Positions 1 through 8,121 of a stretch of DNA of 64,000 nucleotides are shown piece by piece. Source of the stretch: Rhodococcus sp. 14-1411-2a (GTDB lineage Bacteria; Actinomycetota; Actinomycetes; Mycobacteriales; Mycobacteriaceae); assembly GCF_002259485.1 (NCBI RefSeq), contig NZ_NPGA01000007.1:62001-126000 (forward strand), written 5' to 3'. Below the pieces are notes generated by a model. That model had not been told where the DNA came from, did no database searches, and saw nothing but the letters and a program-made list of their open reading frames with translations. The position numbers and the translations under genes were made by a program. How positions within the stretch are numbered: position 1 is the stretch's first letter; every line of letters begins with the position of its first letter.

Positions 1-2102
1 CAGCCGGCGACGATGTTGAGGTTGCCGAGGCGGTCGACAGTTCCGGTGGTGCCGTGCGGGACGACGACAGTGGTCGTCGGGACTTCGACGATGGCGGGGC
101 CGGCGAGCACATGCCCGGCGGCGAGCTTGCTGTAGTCGTAGATGTCGGTGTCGACATAGCCGATTCGGCCGTCCAGGTTGACCTTTCGAGTGCCGATGCG
201 AGCGATCGAGGCGTCGGCGGAGTCGGCGGACTTCAGTTCGGGGAGGGTAGGCGAGAACGGCAGGACGCCGGTTGCACGCACGCGATAGGTGATTGCTTGG
301 ATACCTGCTTCACGGAATCCGCTGTCCTTGCCGTACAGATCTGCGTAACGCTGCTCGAAGAGATCGGAGGCGTGTGCGACGCTCGCCGAGTCCAGCGAGC
401 CCTCGGGAATGGTTGTTGCAACCTCTGCCAACTGCATCGTGTACCGCATGTCGATTTCACGTTCGACCTGGACAGACGTGAAATTGAGCCCTTGTCGACC
501 GAGGGCTTCGCGGACGCGCTTCTCGAGACTGTCGAAATTCGCTTCTGCGCGAGCAGGATCGAGCGGCATCGCTGCCGGGTCGGACAGCTCGGCCGCGAGC
601 ACGATGTTCGACGACGCAAGACCGTAGGCCGAGAACGCCGATGCCACCTGCCCGAGCGGAACGATGACCTCCTTGACGCCGACTTCGGCTGCATAGGCGG
701 CGCAATGTGATGGGCCGGCTCCGCCGAACGCGTAGAGAACGAAGTTGCGCGGATCGTGCCCGGCTTCGACGACGGTCTTGCGCAGAAGGTCGCCGGTCTG
801 TGCGTTCTGGACGGCATAGATCGCGGCGGCTGCGTCCTCGACCGACAGACCGAGCGGTTCCGCGATGCGGCGTCGAATGGCCTCGCGCGCACGCTCTTTG
901 TCGAGTGGTTTGCGTCCTCCCAGCAGGCCGCGCTCGGGGAGAATCCCGAGGACGAGATTGGCGTCGGCGTTGGTGGGTTCGGTGCCGCCCTGCCCGTAAC
1001 AGGCAGGTCCGGGTACCGCCTGGGCGCTGTGCGGACCGATCTGGAGGTTGCCACCCGCATCCACCCACGCTATGGCACCGCCGCCCGAGCCGATGGCGTG
1101 CACCTGCAGGGTGGGGACATTGATCGGGTGGTGGTTGATGATGGTGCTCGACGCACGCACCGGCTCACCGTCCACGACGAGGCCGACGAGGAATGTGGTT
1201 CCGCCGACGTCGGTGGCGATGATGTTCTTGTGACCGAGCTGCTTTCCGAGTGATACCGCTCCGACCACGCCGCCGGTCAACACGGACCCGACTGTGCTGA
1301 TGGCGTTCTTCGGGGCCTCGGCTGCGGCAACGGCACCGCCGTTGCTCTGCATCACCAGCAGTGGTCCCGCGAGATCGAGGGCACGTAGCTTCTTTTCCAA
1401 CGAGCCGAGGTAATCGCGCAACCCTGGGCCGATCTGGGTACTCATGATCGTGGTTGCGTTACGGGCGAACTCGCGGATGCGCGGGCTCACCTCGGAGGAC
1501 AGCGAGACGAACATGTCGGGGTCGATCTCGTGCACGAGTTCACGAATGCGTTGCTCGTGCACGGGGTTACGGAACGACCAGAGCAGCGAGACCGCGATGC
1601 CGGAGACACCGTCGTCGACGAGGCTTCGGATGGCGATACGTGCGGACTCTTCGTCGAGGGCTACGACGACGTTGCCGTCTCGATCGAGGCGTTCGGTGAC
1701 CTCCAGCGCATGCCGCTTGGGAACGAGACCGTGGGACTTGCTCTGCCCCAACACGTTCTGCAGTTGCTCGGGCGAGCCACCGAGGTACCGGCCCTCGACG
1801 TTCATGATGTAGATCGAATCGCGATGCCCCTTGGTGGTCAGGAACCCGACCGGCGGGACGTTACCCATCACCAGAGCGTTGAGCGAGGACGTGGTGCCGT
1901 GCGCGATGTGGTGGGTGTTCGCCAGCATTTCCTGCACCGGGCATCCGAGTTGCTCGGCCAACGCTTCGAGAACGTCGATGACGCCCTGTGAATAGTCGGG
2001 CGGAGTCGAGGGCGCTTTTGCAGCGACCACGGTCCCGGAACTGTCGTCGAGTACTGCGTCCGTGAACGTTCCGCCGACGTCCACTCCGATCACATAGGTC
2101 AT
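1..2102 (-). CDS. Hydantoinase/oxoprolinase family protein (HyuA-like), 3' end beyond window
   Basis: About 700 codons are open on the minus strand from an ATG at 2102 to the window edge, so only the last few residues seem to be missing (family length is about 680-720). The N-terminus MTYVIGVDVGGTFTDAVL is the ASKHA-type phosphate-binding start of HyuA/acetone carboxylase beta-type proteins. Further family motifs are HGTTSSLNALV, QSNGG and VGGTTFLVGLV, and the C-terminal part reads FGGAGPSHCAAYAAE. A good ribosome site (aaggag) lies ten bases before the start. Members use ATP to open or carboxylate cyclic amides or ketones, usually with a HyuB partner, which would lie outside the window. The substrate cannot be told from sequence. 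It is divergent from the maleate-isomerase operon and probably co-regulated with it. Confidence 0.88.
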   Translation of the reverse strand, partial: MTYVIGVDVGGTFTDAVLDDSSGTVVAAKAPSTPPDYSQGVIDVLEALAEQLGCPVQEMLANTHHIAHGTTSSLNALVMGNVPPVGFLTTKGHRDSIYIMNVEGRYLGGSPEQLQNVLGQSKSHGLVPKRHALEVTERLDRDGNVVVALDEESARIAIRSLVDDGVSGIAVSLLWSFRNPVHEQRIRELVHEIDPDMFVSLSSEVSPRIREFARNATTIMSTQIGPGLRDYLGSLEKKLRALDLAGPLLVMQSNGGAVAAAEAPKNAISTVGSVLTGGVVGAVSLGKQLGHKNIIATDVGGTTFLVGLVVDGEPVRASSTIINHHPINVPTLQVHAIGSGGGAIAWVDAGGNLQIGPHSAQAVPGPACYGQGGTEPTNADANLVLGILPERGLLGGRKPLDKERAREAIRRRIAEPLGLSVEDAAAAIYAVQNAQTGDLLRKTVVEAGHDPRNFVLYAFGGAGPSHCAAYAAEVGVKEVIVPLGQVASAFSAYGLASSNIVLAAELSDPAAMPLDPARAEANFDSLEKRVREALGRQGLNFTSVQVEREIDMRYTMQLAEVATTIPEGSLDSASVAHASDLFEQRYADLYGKDSGFREAGIQAITYRVRATGVLPFSPTLPELKSADSADASIARIGTRKVNLDGRIGYVDTDIYDYSKLAAGHVLAGPAIVEVPTTTVVVPHGTTGTVDRLGNLNIVAG

Positions 2103-2181
2103 GCCGGTGTGCTCCTTAGGTCCGAGTCGAAGACGTCCTGGCGTGTGAGAGCGAAACACCCTCGAACACTGCTTACGTCTG

Positions 2182-2197
2182 CGTCGAGTATTCGACG
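2182..2197. promoter_or_regulatory. Operator copy 1 on the HyuA-like promoter
   Basis: CGTCGAGTATTCGACG has 6-base perfect arms (CGTCGA/TCGACG) around GTAT and covers the -10 box. Flanking TCT and AGA extend the symmetry. The same sequence, in the opposite reading direction, recurs at 2311-2326. A binding site for an unidentified regulator is likely; no regulator gene is adjacent. Confidence 0.55.
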
Positions 2198-2215
2198 TAG
2201 ACGACAACATGTCAA
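2187..2215 (-). promoter_or_regulatory. Promoter of the HyuA-like gene
   Basis: On the minus strand there is TTGACA (2215-2210), a 17-base spacer and AATACT (2192-2187). The -10 box lies inside the palindrome at 2182-2197. Its layout is the same as the divergent promoter at 2294-2322. Inferred from sequence only. Confidence 0.6.
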
Positions 2216-2293
2216 GCACGAATGTGAGTGCTGTCACCCTCCTCGATACTGCACGAACGGACGCATCGATTCGATTTCCCTGGTCCAAGCAGC

Positions 2294-2322
2294 TTGACGA
2301 ATCGTCGCAGACGTCGAATACT
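2294..2322 (+). promoter_or_regulatory. Promoter of the maleate-isomerase-like operon
   Basis: TTGACG (2294-2299), a 17-base spacer and AATACT (2317-2322), 32 bases before the ATG at 2355. The -10 box is inside operator copy 2. Confidence 0.6.
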
Positions 2323-2326
2323 CGTC
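2311..2326. promoter_or_regulatory. Operator copy 2 on the plus-strand promoter
   Basis: ACGTCGAATACTCGTC matches the reverse complement of operator copy 1 (CGTCGAATACTCGACG) over its first 13 bases (CGTCGAATACTCG) and again covers the -10 box. A further small palindrome (GACGA-A-TCGTC) lies at about 2296-2306. Confidence 0.5.
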
Positions 2327-2354
2327 ATCAGCGTCAATTACCGAAAGGCAGTTC

Positions 2355-3107
2355 ATGAGTATTCATCGTGTGGGCTTGGTCGTACCGAGCTCCAACGTCA
2401 CCGTGGAAACGGAGATGCCCGCATTGTTGGCGCGACATCGACATGCCCGGTTTTCGTTCCACTCCTCGCGCATGCGCATGCAGGCCGTGTCGCCGGAACA
2501 ATTGCGGGCCATGAATGCCCAGCGCGAACGGTGCATCCTCGAATTGGGCGATGCCGGAATCGACGCTGTTCTCTATGCGTGCCTCGTCGCCCTCATGGTC
2601 GCCGGGCCCGGGGAACACCAACGGGTGGAGGGGCTCGTCGCGGAACAACTCGCCACGGGCGGGTCCGATGCAGCCGTCAGGTCGAGCGCGGGCGCTCTTG
2701 TGGAAGGCCTTCGTGCCCTGGACGCCAAGAACATAGTTCTCGTGACGCCGTACATGCGACCACTCGCGGAGAAGGTCGTCGACTACATCGAGGCCGAGGG
2801 CATTCGCGTACTCGATTGGCGCGCGCTGGAGGTGTCCGACAACGCCGAAGTCGGCTGCATCCCAGGCGAACGAGTCATGGACGCGGCACGGTCGTTGGAT
2901 CTCACCGGTGCCGACGCCCTGGTGATTTCCGCGTGCGTACAGATGCCGTCCCTACCGCTCGTCCAGGCTGCCGAGGACGAATTCGGCATCCCCGTTCTGT
3001 CGGCCGCGACGGCAGGTGCCTACAGCCTGCTCCGCGCGCTGGACCTACCCGTCGATCTTCCGGACGCCGGCTCACTTCTTCGGGCAGACGCCGTCGTCAC
3101 GTCCTAG
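2355..3107 (+). CDS. Maleate cis-trans isomerase-like protein (Asp/Glu racemase superfamily)
   Basis: A 250-residue protein beginning MSIHRVGLVVPSSNVTVETE, the typical start of maleate isomerases and arylmalonate decarboxylases. Two cysteines fall at residues 76 (VLYACLV) and 194 (VISACVQM), the positions known for the catalytic pair in the Nocardia maleate isomerase, so isomerisation of maleate or a substituted maleate is the best guess. A hydantoin-racemase-like or decarboxylase role cannot be excluded. The start has a weak ribosome site (gaaaggcag). It is first gene of a plus-strand operon with a VOC protein, a hydrolase and an MFS importer, which suggests the end of a ring-cleavage pathway. 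Confidence 0.8.
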   Translation: MSIHRVGLVVPSSNVTVETEMPALLARHRHARFSFHSSRMRMQAVSPEQLRAMNAQRERCILELGDAGIDAVLYACLVALMVAGPGEHQRVEGLVAEQLATGGSDAAVRSSAGALVEGLRALDAKNIVLVTPYMRPLAEKVVDYIEAEGIRVLDWRALEVSDNAEVGCIPGERVMDAARSLDLTGADALVISACVQMPSLPLVQAAEDEFGIPVLSAATAGAYSLLRALDLPVDLPDAGSLLRADAVVTS

Positions 3108-3136
3108 ATCGTCACTTTCGTAGAGAGGAAATCTTC

Positions 3137-3772
3137 ATGTCCGACTTGCCACACAAGGTGCGGGGCGTCGACCACGTCGCCTACCCCACGTTCGATCCGG
3201 CAGCAACGGTCGAGTTCTACCGTGACGTTCTCGGGTTCCCCGTCGTCCACTCCATCTGCGCAGCAGGATGGGGCCCGGAGAAGCATCCGGACTTCATCCA
3301 CTTCTTCTTCGACATCGGCAACGACGACCGACTCGCGTTCTTCTACTACTTCGGTCTCGAACCGTTCGACGGAGGACCACAGGGTGATTCGTACTCGCGC
3401 TTCGCCGAGGACGTACCGATCTTCTTCATCCGCTCGCGTCATCTCGCGATTCACGTCGACAGCGAAGCGGACCTGATGGAATATCGGCGACGGTTGGACG
3501 GCAGTGATTGGCCCGTGGAGATGCAGATCCAACACGAGACGATCGAGTCGATCTACACACACGATCCCAACGGCTACATGATCGAGCTCACCCGCGCGAT
3601 GCGTCCGGTCACGCCGCAGGAAGATCTCGACGCGAACCTGACGATCGACGCCCTGATCGACGTAGTGCGCGGACCCGACCCGAGCATGGCGAACCTGTTG
3701 ACCCGCAAGGCCGAACTGATCGTCGAACGTGCGGCCGACTGGTCGGCCGAGAACGAGGTGGGAGTGTCGTGA
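3137..3772 (+). CDS. VOC-superfamily (glyoxalase/dioxygenase fold) protein
   Basis: A 211-residue protein with a VOC start (RGVDHVAYPT, then FYRDVLGFPVVH) and the closing metal-ligand motif DPNGYMIELTR near residue 153. The histidine in VDHVAY and the glutamate in MIEL are the usual metal ligands. The middle is rich in Phe and Tyr (HFFFDIG, FFYYFGL). About 50 residues after the VOC unit form a helical tail. Family members are glyoxalases, extradiol-type dioxygenases or isomerases; this one could be the ring-cleaving or lyase step of the operon. A gagagGAA ribosome site precedes the ATG. The stop overlaps the GTG of the next gene. Confidence 0.75.
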   Translation: MSDLPHKVRGVDHVAYPTFDPAATVEFYRDVLGFPVVHSICAAGWGPEKHPDFIHFFFDIGNDDRLAFFYYFGLEPFDGGPQGDSYSRFAEDVPIFFIRSRHLAIHVDSEADLMEYRRRLDGSDWPVEMQIQHETIESIYTHDPNGYMIELTRAMRPVTPQEDLDANLTIDALIDVVRGPDPSMANLLTRKAELIVERAADWSAENEVGVS

Positions 3773-4014
3773 CCACGTTGTACGTACTCGACATTCCCGA
3801 GAACACCAGTATCGCCTCGGTGGCCGACGTCGACCCAGCCGTACGCGTCGACCACGTCGGCCCGTACTTCCGCATAGTCTCGGACAAGGACATCGTCATC
3901 GACCGTCGGGCCACCGGATGCAGGCACGCCGTCTGGTACAGCAGCGTCTCCGGCCTGTCGGAGTCTCGAATCACGCAGTGGGACAAAGACGCCCTGCGCG
4001 TCGAGCAGTCATGA
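3769..4014 (+). CDS. Small conserved-looking protein of unknown function (81 aa)
   Basis: It starts with GTG four bases inside the end of the VOC gene and its stop overlaps the next ATG (ATGA), so it is translationally coupled on both sides. That coupling is the main support for it. The product (starting MTTLYVLDIPENT) has no membrane segment or cysteine cluster. Phrases such as HVGPYFRIVSDKDIVIDRR suggest a small beta-rich fold. I do not recognise a family. It may be a subunit or accessory factor of the VOC protein. Confidence 0.6.
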   Translation: MTTLYVLDIPENTSIASVADVDPAVRVDHVGPYFRIVSDKDIVIDRRATGCRHAVWYSSVSGLSESRITQWDKDALRVEQS

Positions 4015-5240
4015 ATCGGACCCGACTCGGTGCTGGACGCTACCTCGATGCGGCCGAGGCACCGACGAACACCGTCACGTCGACGCACGAGCTGACCACT
4101 GCCGATGGCGCCAAGGTCAGTGGAGTGTTGAGAACGGTTCCCGGCGCGGACCTCGTCGTTGCGTTGATGCACCCGCGCCAGGATCTGACGCATCACGTTC
4201 TCGTGCCAGAGCTGCTTGCACGCGGATACGCAGTGTGGACCCAGGGCACGCGATCGGTGAACAACGACATCTCGCTGGTGCACGAGCAGGCTTTGCTCGA
4301 CGCCGCGGCCGGGCAGGTGTTCCTTCGCTCCCGCTCTTTCGACCACGTTGTCACACTTGGACACTCGGGCGGTGGACCGCTGTTTGCGTTCTACTGCGAG
4401 CAGGCCGGGCTCACGCCCGAGGAGCGGCTGGCAGCAACGCCGGCCGGCCGACCGATCGACCTCGCATCCGCGGAGATGCCCGTACCGGACGGTGCGATTT
4501 TCATGGCTCCACACCCGGGACAGGGCGCGCTGCTGCTGCGACTGATCGATCCGTCCGTGGTCGACGAATCGGACCCCATGTCCGTCGACCCGGCACTCGA
4601 TCCTTTCGACAGTGCGAACGGATTCGTCGAGGCACCGGAAAGCTCTCACTATTCCGCCGATTTCGTTCAGAAGTACCGCGCCGCTCAGCTCGAGCGCGTC
4701 ACTCGCCTCGACGCGATCGCGCGGTCACGGGTCGCCGAAGCATCCGAGGCCCGACGGCGTTTCAAGACAAACGGCAACGCCCACGACCGTCGAGAGGCGT
4801 TGGCACCGCGGATATTGACCGTCTATCGCACCGATGCGGACCTGAGATTCACCGACCTGTCGCTCAGTTCCAACGCCCGCCCCTACGGTTCACTGTTCGG
4901 CCGGCGGCCCGATCTGACGAACTACGGACTCGTCGGCTTTGCGCGCTTGTCCACGCCGGATGCCTGGCTGTCGACGTGGTCCGGTCTGAGCTCCAATGCC
5001 GACTTCGTTCGGTGCGCACCGTCGGTCACGGTCCCGTCGTTGTTCGTCGAATTGACCGGCGATCAGGCGTGTTTCCCGGAGGACGCGTCGAGAATGGTCG
5101 AGGCTCTGGGCTCAGTGGACAAGTCTCACGTGGCGATCGAGGGCACCCACTTCGGTGGCCCCATTCACGATGGCGCGCCCACCGGCGCGTCTCTGGCCGC
5201 CGCCGATATCGGTGACTGGTTGTCCCAACACTTCATCTGA
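4011..5240 (+). CDS. Alpha/beta hydrolase
   Basis: 409 residues. The nucleophile elbow GHSGGG (residues 117-122, Ser119) follows LMHPRQDLTHH and the strand SFDHVVTL. A late aspartate (ELTGDQACF) and histidine (EGTHFGGP, near residue 380) can complete a Ser-Asp-His triad. A long insert (about residues 130-290) between the serine and the acid would be the lid. There is no signal peptide, so it is cytosolic. The ATGA overlap with the small upstream gene and the MFS gene 21 bases downstream place it in the same operon. It probably hydrolyses a C-C, ester or amide bond in the pathway; the substrate is not known. Confidence 0.75.
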   Translation: MNRTRLGAGRYLDAAEAPTNTVTSTHELTTADGAKVSGVLRTVPGADLVVALMHPRQDLTHHVLVPELLARGYAVWTQGTRSVNNDISLVHEQALLDAAAGQVFLRSRSFDHVVTLGHSGGGPLFAFYCEQAGLTPEERLAATPAGRPIDLASAEMPVPDGAIFMAPHPGQGALLLRLIDPSVVDESDPMSVDPALDPFDSANGFVEAPESSHYSADFVQKYRAAQLERVTRLDAIARSRVAEASEARRRFKTNGNAHDRREALAPRILTVYRTDADLRFTDLSLSSNARPYGSLFGRRPDLTNYGLVGFARLSTPDAWLSTWSGLSSNADFVRCAPSVTVPSLFVELTGDQACFPEDASRMVEALGSVDKSHVAIEGTHFGGPIHDGAPTGASLAAADIGDWLSQHFI

Positions 5241-5261
5241 CCCTCTCGCGAGCGGAATATC

Positions 5262-6575
5262 ATGTCACGTAACACTTTTTCTCCCGTCGTTGCGCTGTGC
5301 CTGGCGGCCTTGACGTTGGAGGGGTACGACCTTCTGATGTACGGAACGGTGGTGCCGTCGCTCCTGGCGTACGAGCCGTGGGACCTGGATCCGGCGACCG
5401 TCGGTGTACTCGGATCCGTGGTGGGAGTCGGCATGCTGGTCGGGGCACTCGCCGCGGGCAGCATCGCGGATCGTTGGGGCAGACGACGCGCCTTGATCGC
5501 CGCGGTCGCCCTGTTCTCGGCCGCAATGGGATGCTGCGCAATTGCACCCTCGCCCGAATTGTTCGGAGCAGCGCGATTTGTCGTCGGCGTCGGTGCTGGG
5601 GTTCTGATGCCGACCGCGGCGTCGATGCTGATCGAATTTTCCCGCCTCGACACCAGAGCGAGAACGGTCGCACTGGGGTTCGTGGGCACCAGCGTCGGCG
5701 GTATCGCAGCGGGGATCCTGTCGCTGTGGCTCGTCCCGGCATTCGGCTTCCGAGCGATGTTCGCAGCTGGGATGATCCCGGCGTTGTTGATTCTGCCGAT
5801 GATGATCGGATACCTCCCCGAGTCGCCCGCCTTCCTCAACGCGCGGGGTAGGACGGATGCAGCACAAAGGATCTCGACTCGTTACGGACTCGAGGACACA
5901 GTCGAGGTTTCCGGTGGTGAGCCGACATCGACAGATCGCGGAATCGCTGCACTGTTCACCGCGAACCGTGCGCGAGTGACGTTGTCCTTCTGGGTGATGA
6001 CCCTGCTGTGTCTGCTCGTGTTGTTCGGCGTCGCGACCTGGTTGCCTGCAGTGATGCGATCGGCCGGATACCCGCTCGGTGCCGCCCTGTCATTCCTGCT
6101 GGTGCTCAACGTCGGCGGTGCAGTGGGCGCGCTCGGCGGCGCTTACCTGGCGGACCGGTTCGGCATCAAGCCGGTGACGACCCTCGGATTCCTTTGTGCA
6201 GCAGTGTCGTTGGCATTGATCGCGACCACTCCCCCGATCGGGATCGTGTACGTTCTGGTGCTGATCGCAGGAATGGGAACGACCGGGACGCAGATCCTGC
6301 TGAACACCTTCATCGGTGGCTACTACCCCGTGTCCTGCCGGACCACAGGACTGGGCGTCGCGCTCGCGGTGGGGCGACTGGGCGCGATCGTGGGTCCTAC
6401 CTACGGTGGACTGTTCGTCGCCGCGGGTGCGGGAACCAGCACTCAGCTTCTGGCTTTCGCCTTGCCGGCGATCATCGGAGCCGGGGTGACGATTCTGATT
6501 CCGGCGGGACGACAGCTGCGTAGCAGCCGAGCCTCTACGTCGGAAGGTCTACACCAGGTACCCGAGGCAAAATGA
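5262..6575 (+). CDS. MFS transporter, aromatic acid:H+ symporter-like
   Basis: 437 residues and about 12 hydrophobic segments. The first helix carries LEGYDLLMYGTVVPSLL, with the helix-1 aspartate typical of the AAHS group (PcaK, BenK). The loop 2-3 signature is ADRWGRRR, and the second half has the matching ADRFGIKP. PESPAFL ends the sixth segment. It likely imports an aromatic or other organic acid with protons. It is the last gene of the plus-strand operon and converges on the crotonase gene at 6594. Confidence 0.85.
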   Translation: MSRNTFSPVVALCLAALTLEGYDLLMYGTVVPSLLAYEPWDLDPATVGVLGSVVGVGMLVGALAAGSIADRWGRRRALIAAVALFSAAMGCCAIAPSPELFGAARFVVGVGAGVLMPTAASMLIEFSRLDTRARTVALGFVGTSVGGIAAGILSLWLVPAFGFRAMFAAGMIPALLILPMMIGYLPESPAFLNARGRTDAAQRISTRYGLEDTVEVSGGEPTSTDRGIAALFTANRARVTLSFWVMTLLCLLVLFGVATWLPAVMRSAGYPLGAALSFLLVLNVGGAVGALGGAYLADRFGIKPVTTLGFLCAAVSLALIATTPPIGIVYVLVLIAGMGTTGTQILLNTFIGGYYPVSCRTTGLGVALAVGRLGAIVGPTYGGLFVAAGAGTSTQLLAFALPAIIGAGVTILIPAGRQLRSSRASTSEGLHQVPEAK

Positions 6576-6593
6576 GTGCATTCACGATCGGAT

Positions 6594-7397
6594 TCACTTT
6601 CCGGTCCATATCGGGTCCCGTTTCTGCATGAAGGCCATGATTCCCTCGACAGTGTCCGCCGATCGGCTCAGTGACTCCAGGGCCTGTTCGCTGAGTTCCC
6701 AGCTGCGGGCTTCCGTCTCGATCTCGCCGTCATTGATCCCGCGAGCGACGCGCTTGCTCGCCTGAACAGCGAGAGGTGCGTTCGCGGAGATGACGTCTGC
6801 GAGGGCAAGAGCAGTGCTCATCACTTCGGCCTGAGGAACGACGCGGTTGACCAATCCCCACCGGAGCGCGTCCTGGGCGCTCATGGCGTTCCCGGTCAGC
6901 AGTAGCTCCAGCGCGACAGCACGCGGCAGGGCTGTGGTCAATCTGAAGACCCCTCCCGCTCCGGCGATGAGACCGCGCTTCACTTCGGGAAGTCCGAAGG
7001 TCGAATTCTCCGCGGCTACAACGAGATCACCGGCCAATGCGAGTTCCGTGCCACCGCCCAGGGCGCTGCCGTTCACTGCGGAAATCACCGGTTTCGCAAT
7101 GTGGTGTTTGACGATTCCGGCGAAACCCCAGTGCGCGGTCTCGGGTGGAGTCACTCCCGCGGGCCCGGATGTGCCGAGAGCTTTCAAATCTGCTCCGGCG
7201 CAGAAGATTTTGTTGCCTGCGCCCGTCAACACCACAACTCGAATGTCGTCTGTCTCCTGCGCAAGCTCCCATGCAGCGCCCAAACCGCGGTGCACATCGG
7301 CGTTGATGCTGTTGGCTGCCTCCGGCCGGTCGATGGTGACGACGAGGGTGTGTCCCCGCACTTCGGTGAGTACCACTTCGGACACGTCGATCCTCAT
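6594..7397 (-). CDS. Enoyl-CoA hydratase/isomerase (crotonase) family protein
   Basis: 267 residues, the normal length. The first oxyanion-hole motif is KIFCAGADLKAL and the second is SALGGGTELALAGD. The glutamate after LPEVKRGLIAGAGG matches one of the hydratase acid residues. The C-terminus MQKRDPIWTGK is typical of this family. It should act on a 2-enoyl-CoA in the cytosol. It reads toward the MFS gene and has the palindrome at 7431-7447 in front, so regulation by the TetR gene just upstream is likely. Confidence 0.85.
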   Translation of the reverse strand: MRIDVSEVVLTEVRGHTLVVTIDRPEAANSINADVHRGLGAAWELAQETDDIRVVVLTGAGNKIFCAGADLKALGTSGPAGVTPPETAHWGFAGIVKHHIAKPVISAVNGSALGGGTELALAGDLVVAAENSTFGLPEVKRGLIAGAGGVFRLTTALPRAVALELLLTGNAMSAQDALRWGLVNRVVPQAEVMSTALALADVISANAPLAVQASKRVARGINDGEIETEARSWELSEQALESLSRSADTVEGIMAFMQKRDPIWTGK

Positions 7398-7430
7398 TCC
7401 TTCGGGCCGTGAGACCCCACAACACTAATT

Positions 7431-7447
7431 CAGACAGTCACTGTCTG
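7431..7447. promoter_or_regulatory. Palindromic operator before the crotonase gene
   Basis: CAGACAGTCACTGTCTG has perfect 8-base arms around one central base. It lies 34 bases before the crotonase start and just after the stop of the TetR gene. A related site, CGGACACAATTTGTCTG, is at 9645-9661 in front of the thiolase gene. It is the probable operator of the TetR protein at 7482-8081. Confidence 0.6.
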
Positions 7448-7481
7448 CAATGGTTCGGCCTGTAGCCCGGTCGTTCAACGG

Positions 7482-8081
7482 CTAACTCAACGCTCGCAGA
7501 ACGGTGTCGACGACCACTGTCGAGTGGTCAACGGCAGCAGTGGTTCTCGATCCTGAGTGCGCCTGCGAGAAGAGCGCACGCGCCAACACCGCTCCCGTCA
7601 CGAGTTCGAGCAGTAACGTCGTCGACGTGCCCTCGGGCAGCTCTCCACGCGCGACAGCCCGGCGGACGATGCGTCGAGCAGTGACGAGGCGGCTCTGGTT
7701 GAGAGTGTCGGTGAGATGGGACAACAGGTCCGGATTCACCCTCGCGTCGAGAGTCACCCGTAGCGAGACCAAGCCGGAGAGCTCCCCGTAGCCGACGGCC
7801 AATTGTTCCGCGAGTTCGACGAGGTCCCCACGGACCGATCCGGTGTCGATCGGCGTCGACAGCGGCGACCGAGCTTCGAGCGCCTGGACCAGAAGTTCTT
7901 CCTTGTCGGCCCAGCGGCGGTAGAGCGCTGCCCGGCCGACCTTGGCCCGCCGCGCGACTGCGTCGAATGTGAATCCGCGCCAACTGGTTTCCCAGTACAC
8001 CTCGAGCACGGCGGTGTACACGCGGTCCTCCATGTCCGCGTCACGGGGCCTGCCCGGTCCGCGGGGAGAATCTTCAGACAT
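7482..8081 (-). CDS. TetR family transcriptional regulator
   Basis: 199 residues. After a basic start (PRGPGRPRDAD) comes a clear TetR DNA-binding region, with WRGFTFDAVARRAKVGRAAL followed by YRRWADKEELL. The C-terminal domain resembles AcrR-type ligand domains. It sits between the crotonase and thiolase genes on the same strand. Two related palindromes (7431 and 9645) stand before those genes, so it probably represses both and responds to a CoA ester or its acid. Confidence 0.85.
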   Translation of the reverse strand: MSEDSPRGPGRPRDADMEDRVYTAVLEVYWETSWRGFTFDAVARRAKVGRAALYRRWADKEELLVQALEARSPLSTPIDTGSVRGDLVELAEQLAVGYGELSGLVSLRVTLDARVNPDLLSHLTDTLNQSRLVTARRIVRRAVARGELPEGTSTTLLLELVTGAVLARALFSQAHSGSRTTAAVDHSTVVVDTVLRALS

Positions 8082-8121
8082 GACTGCATCCTCTCACCGG
8101 TCTGCCGGCCGAACGCGACGA

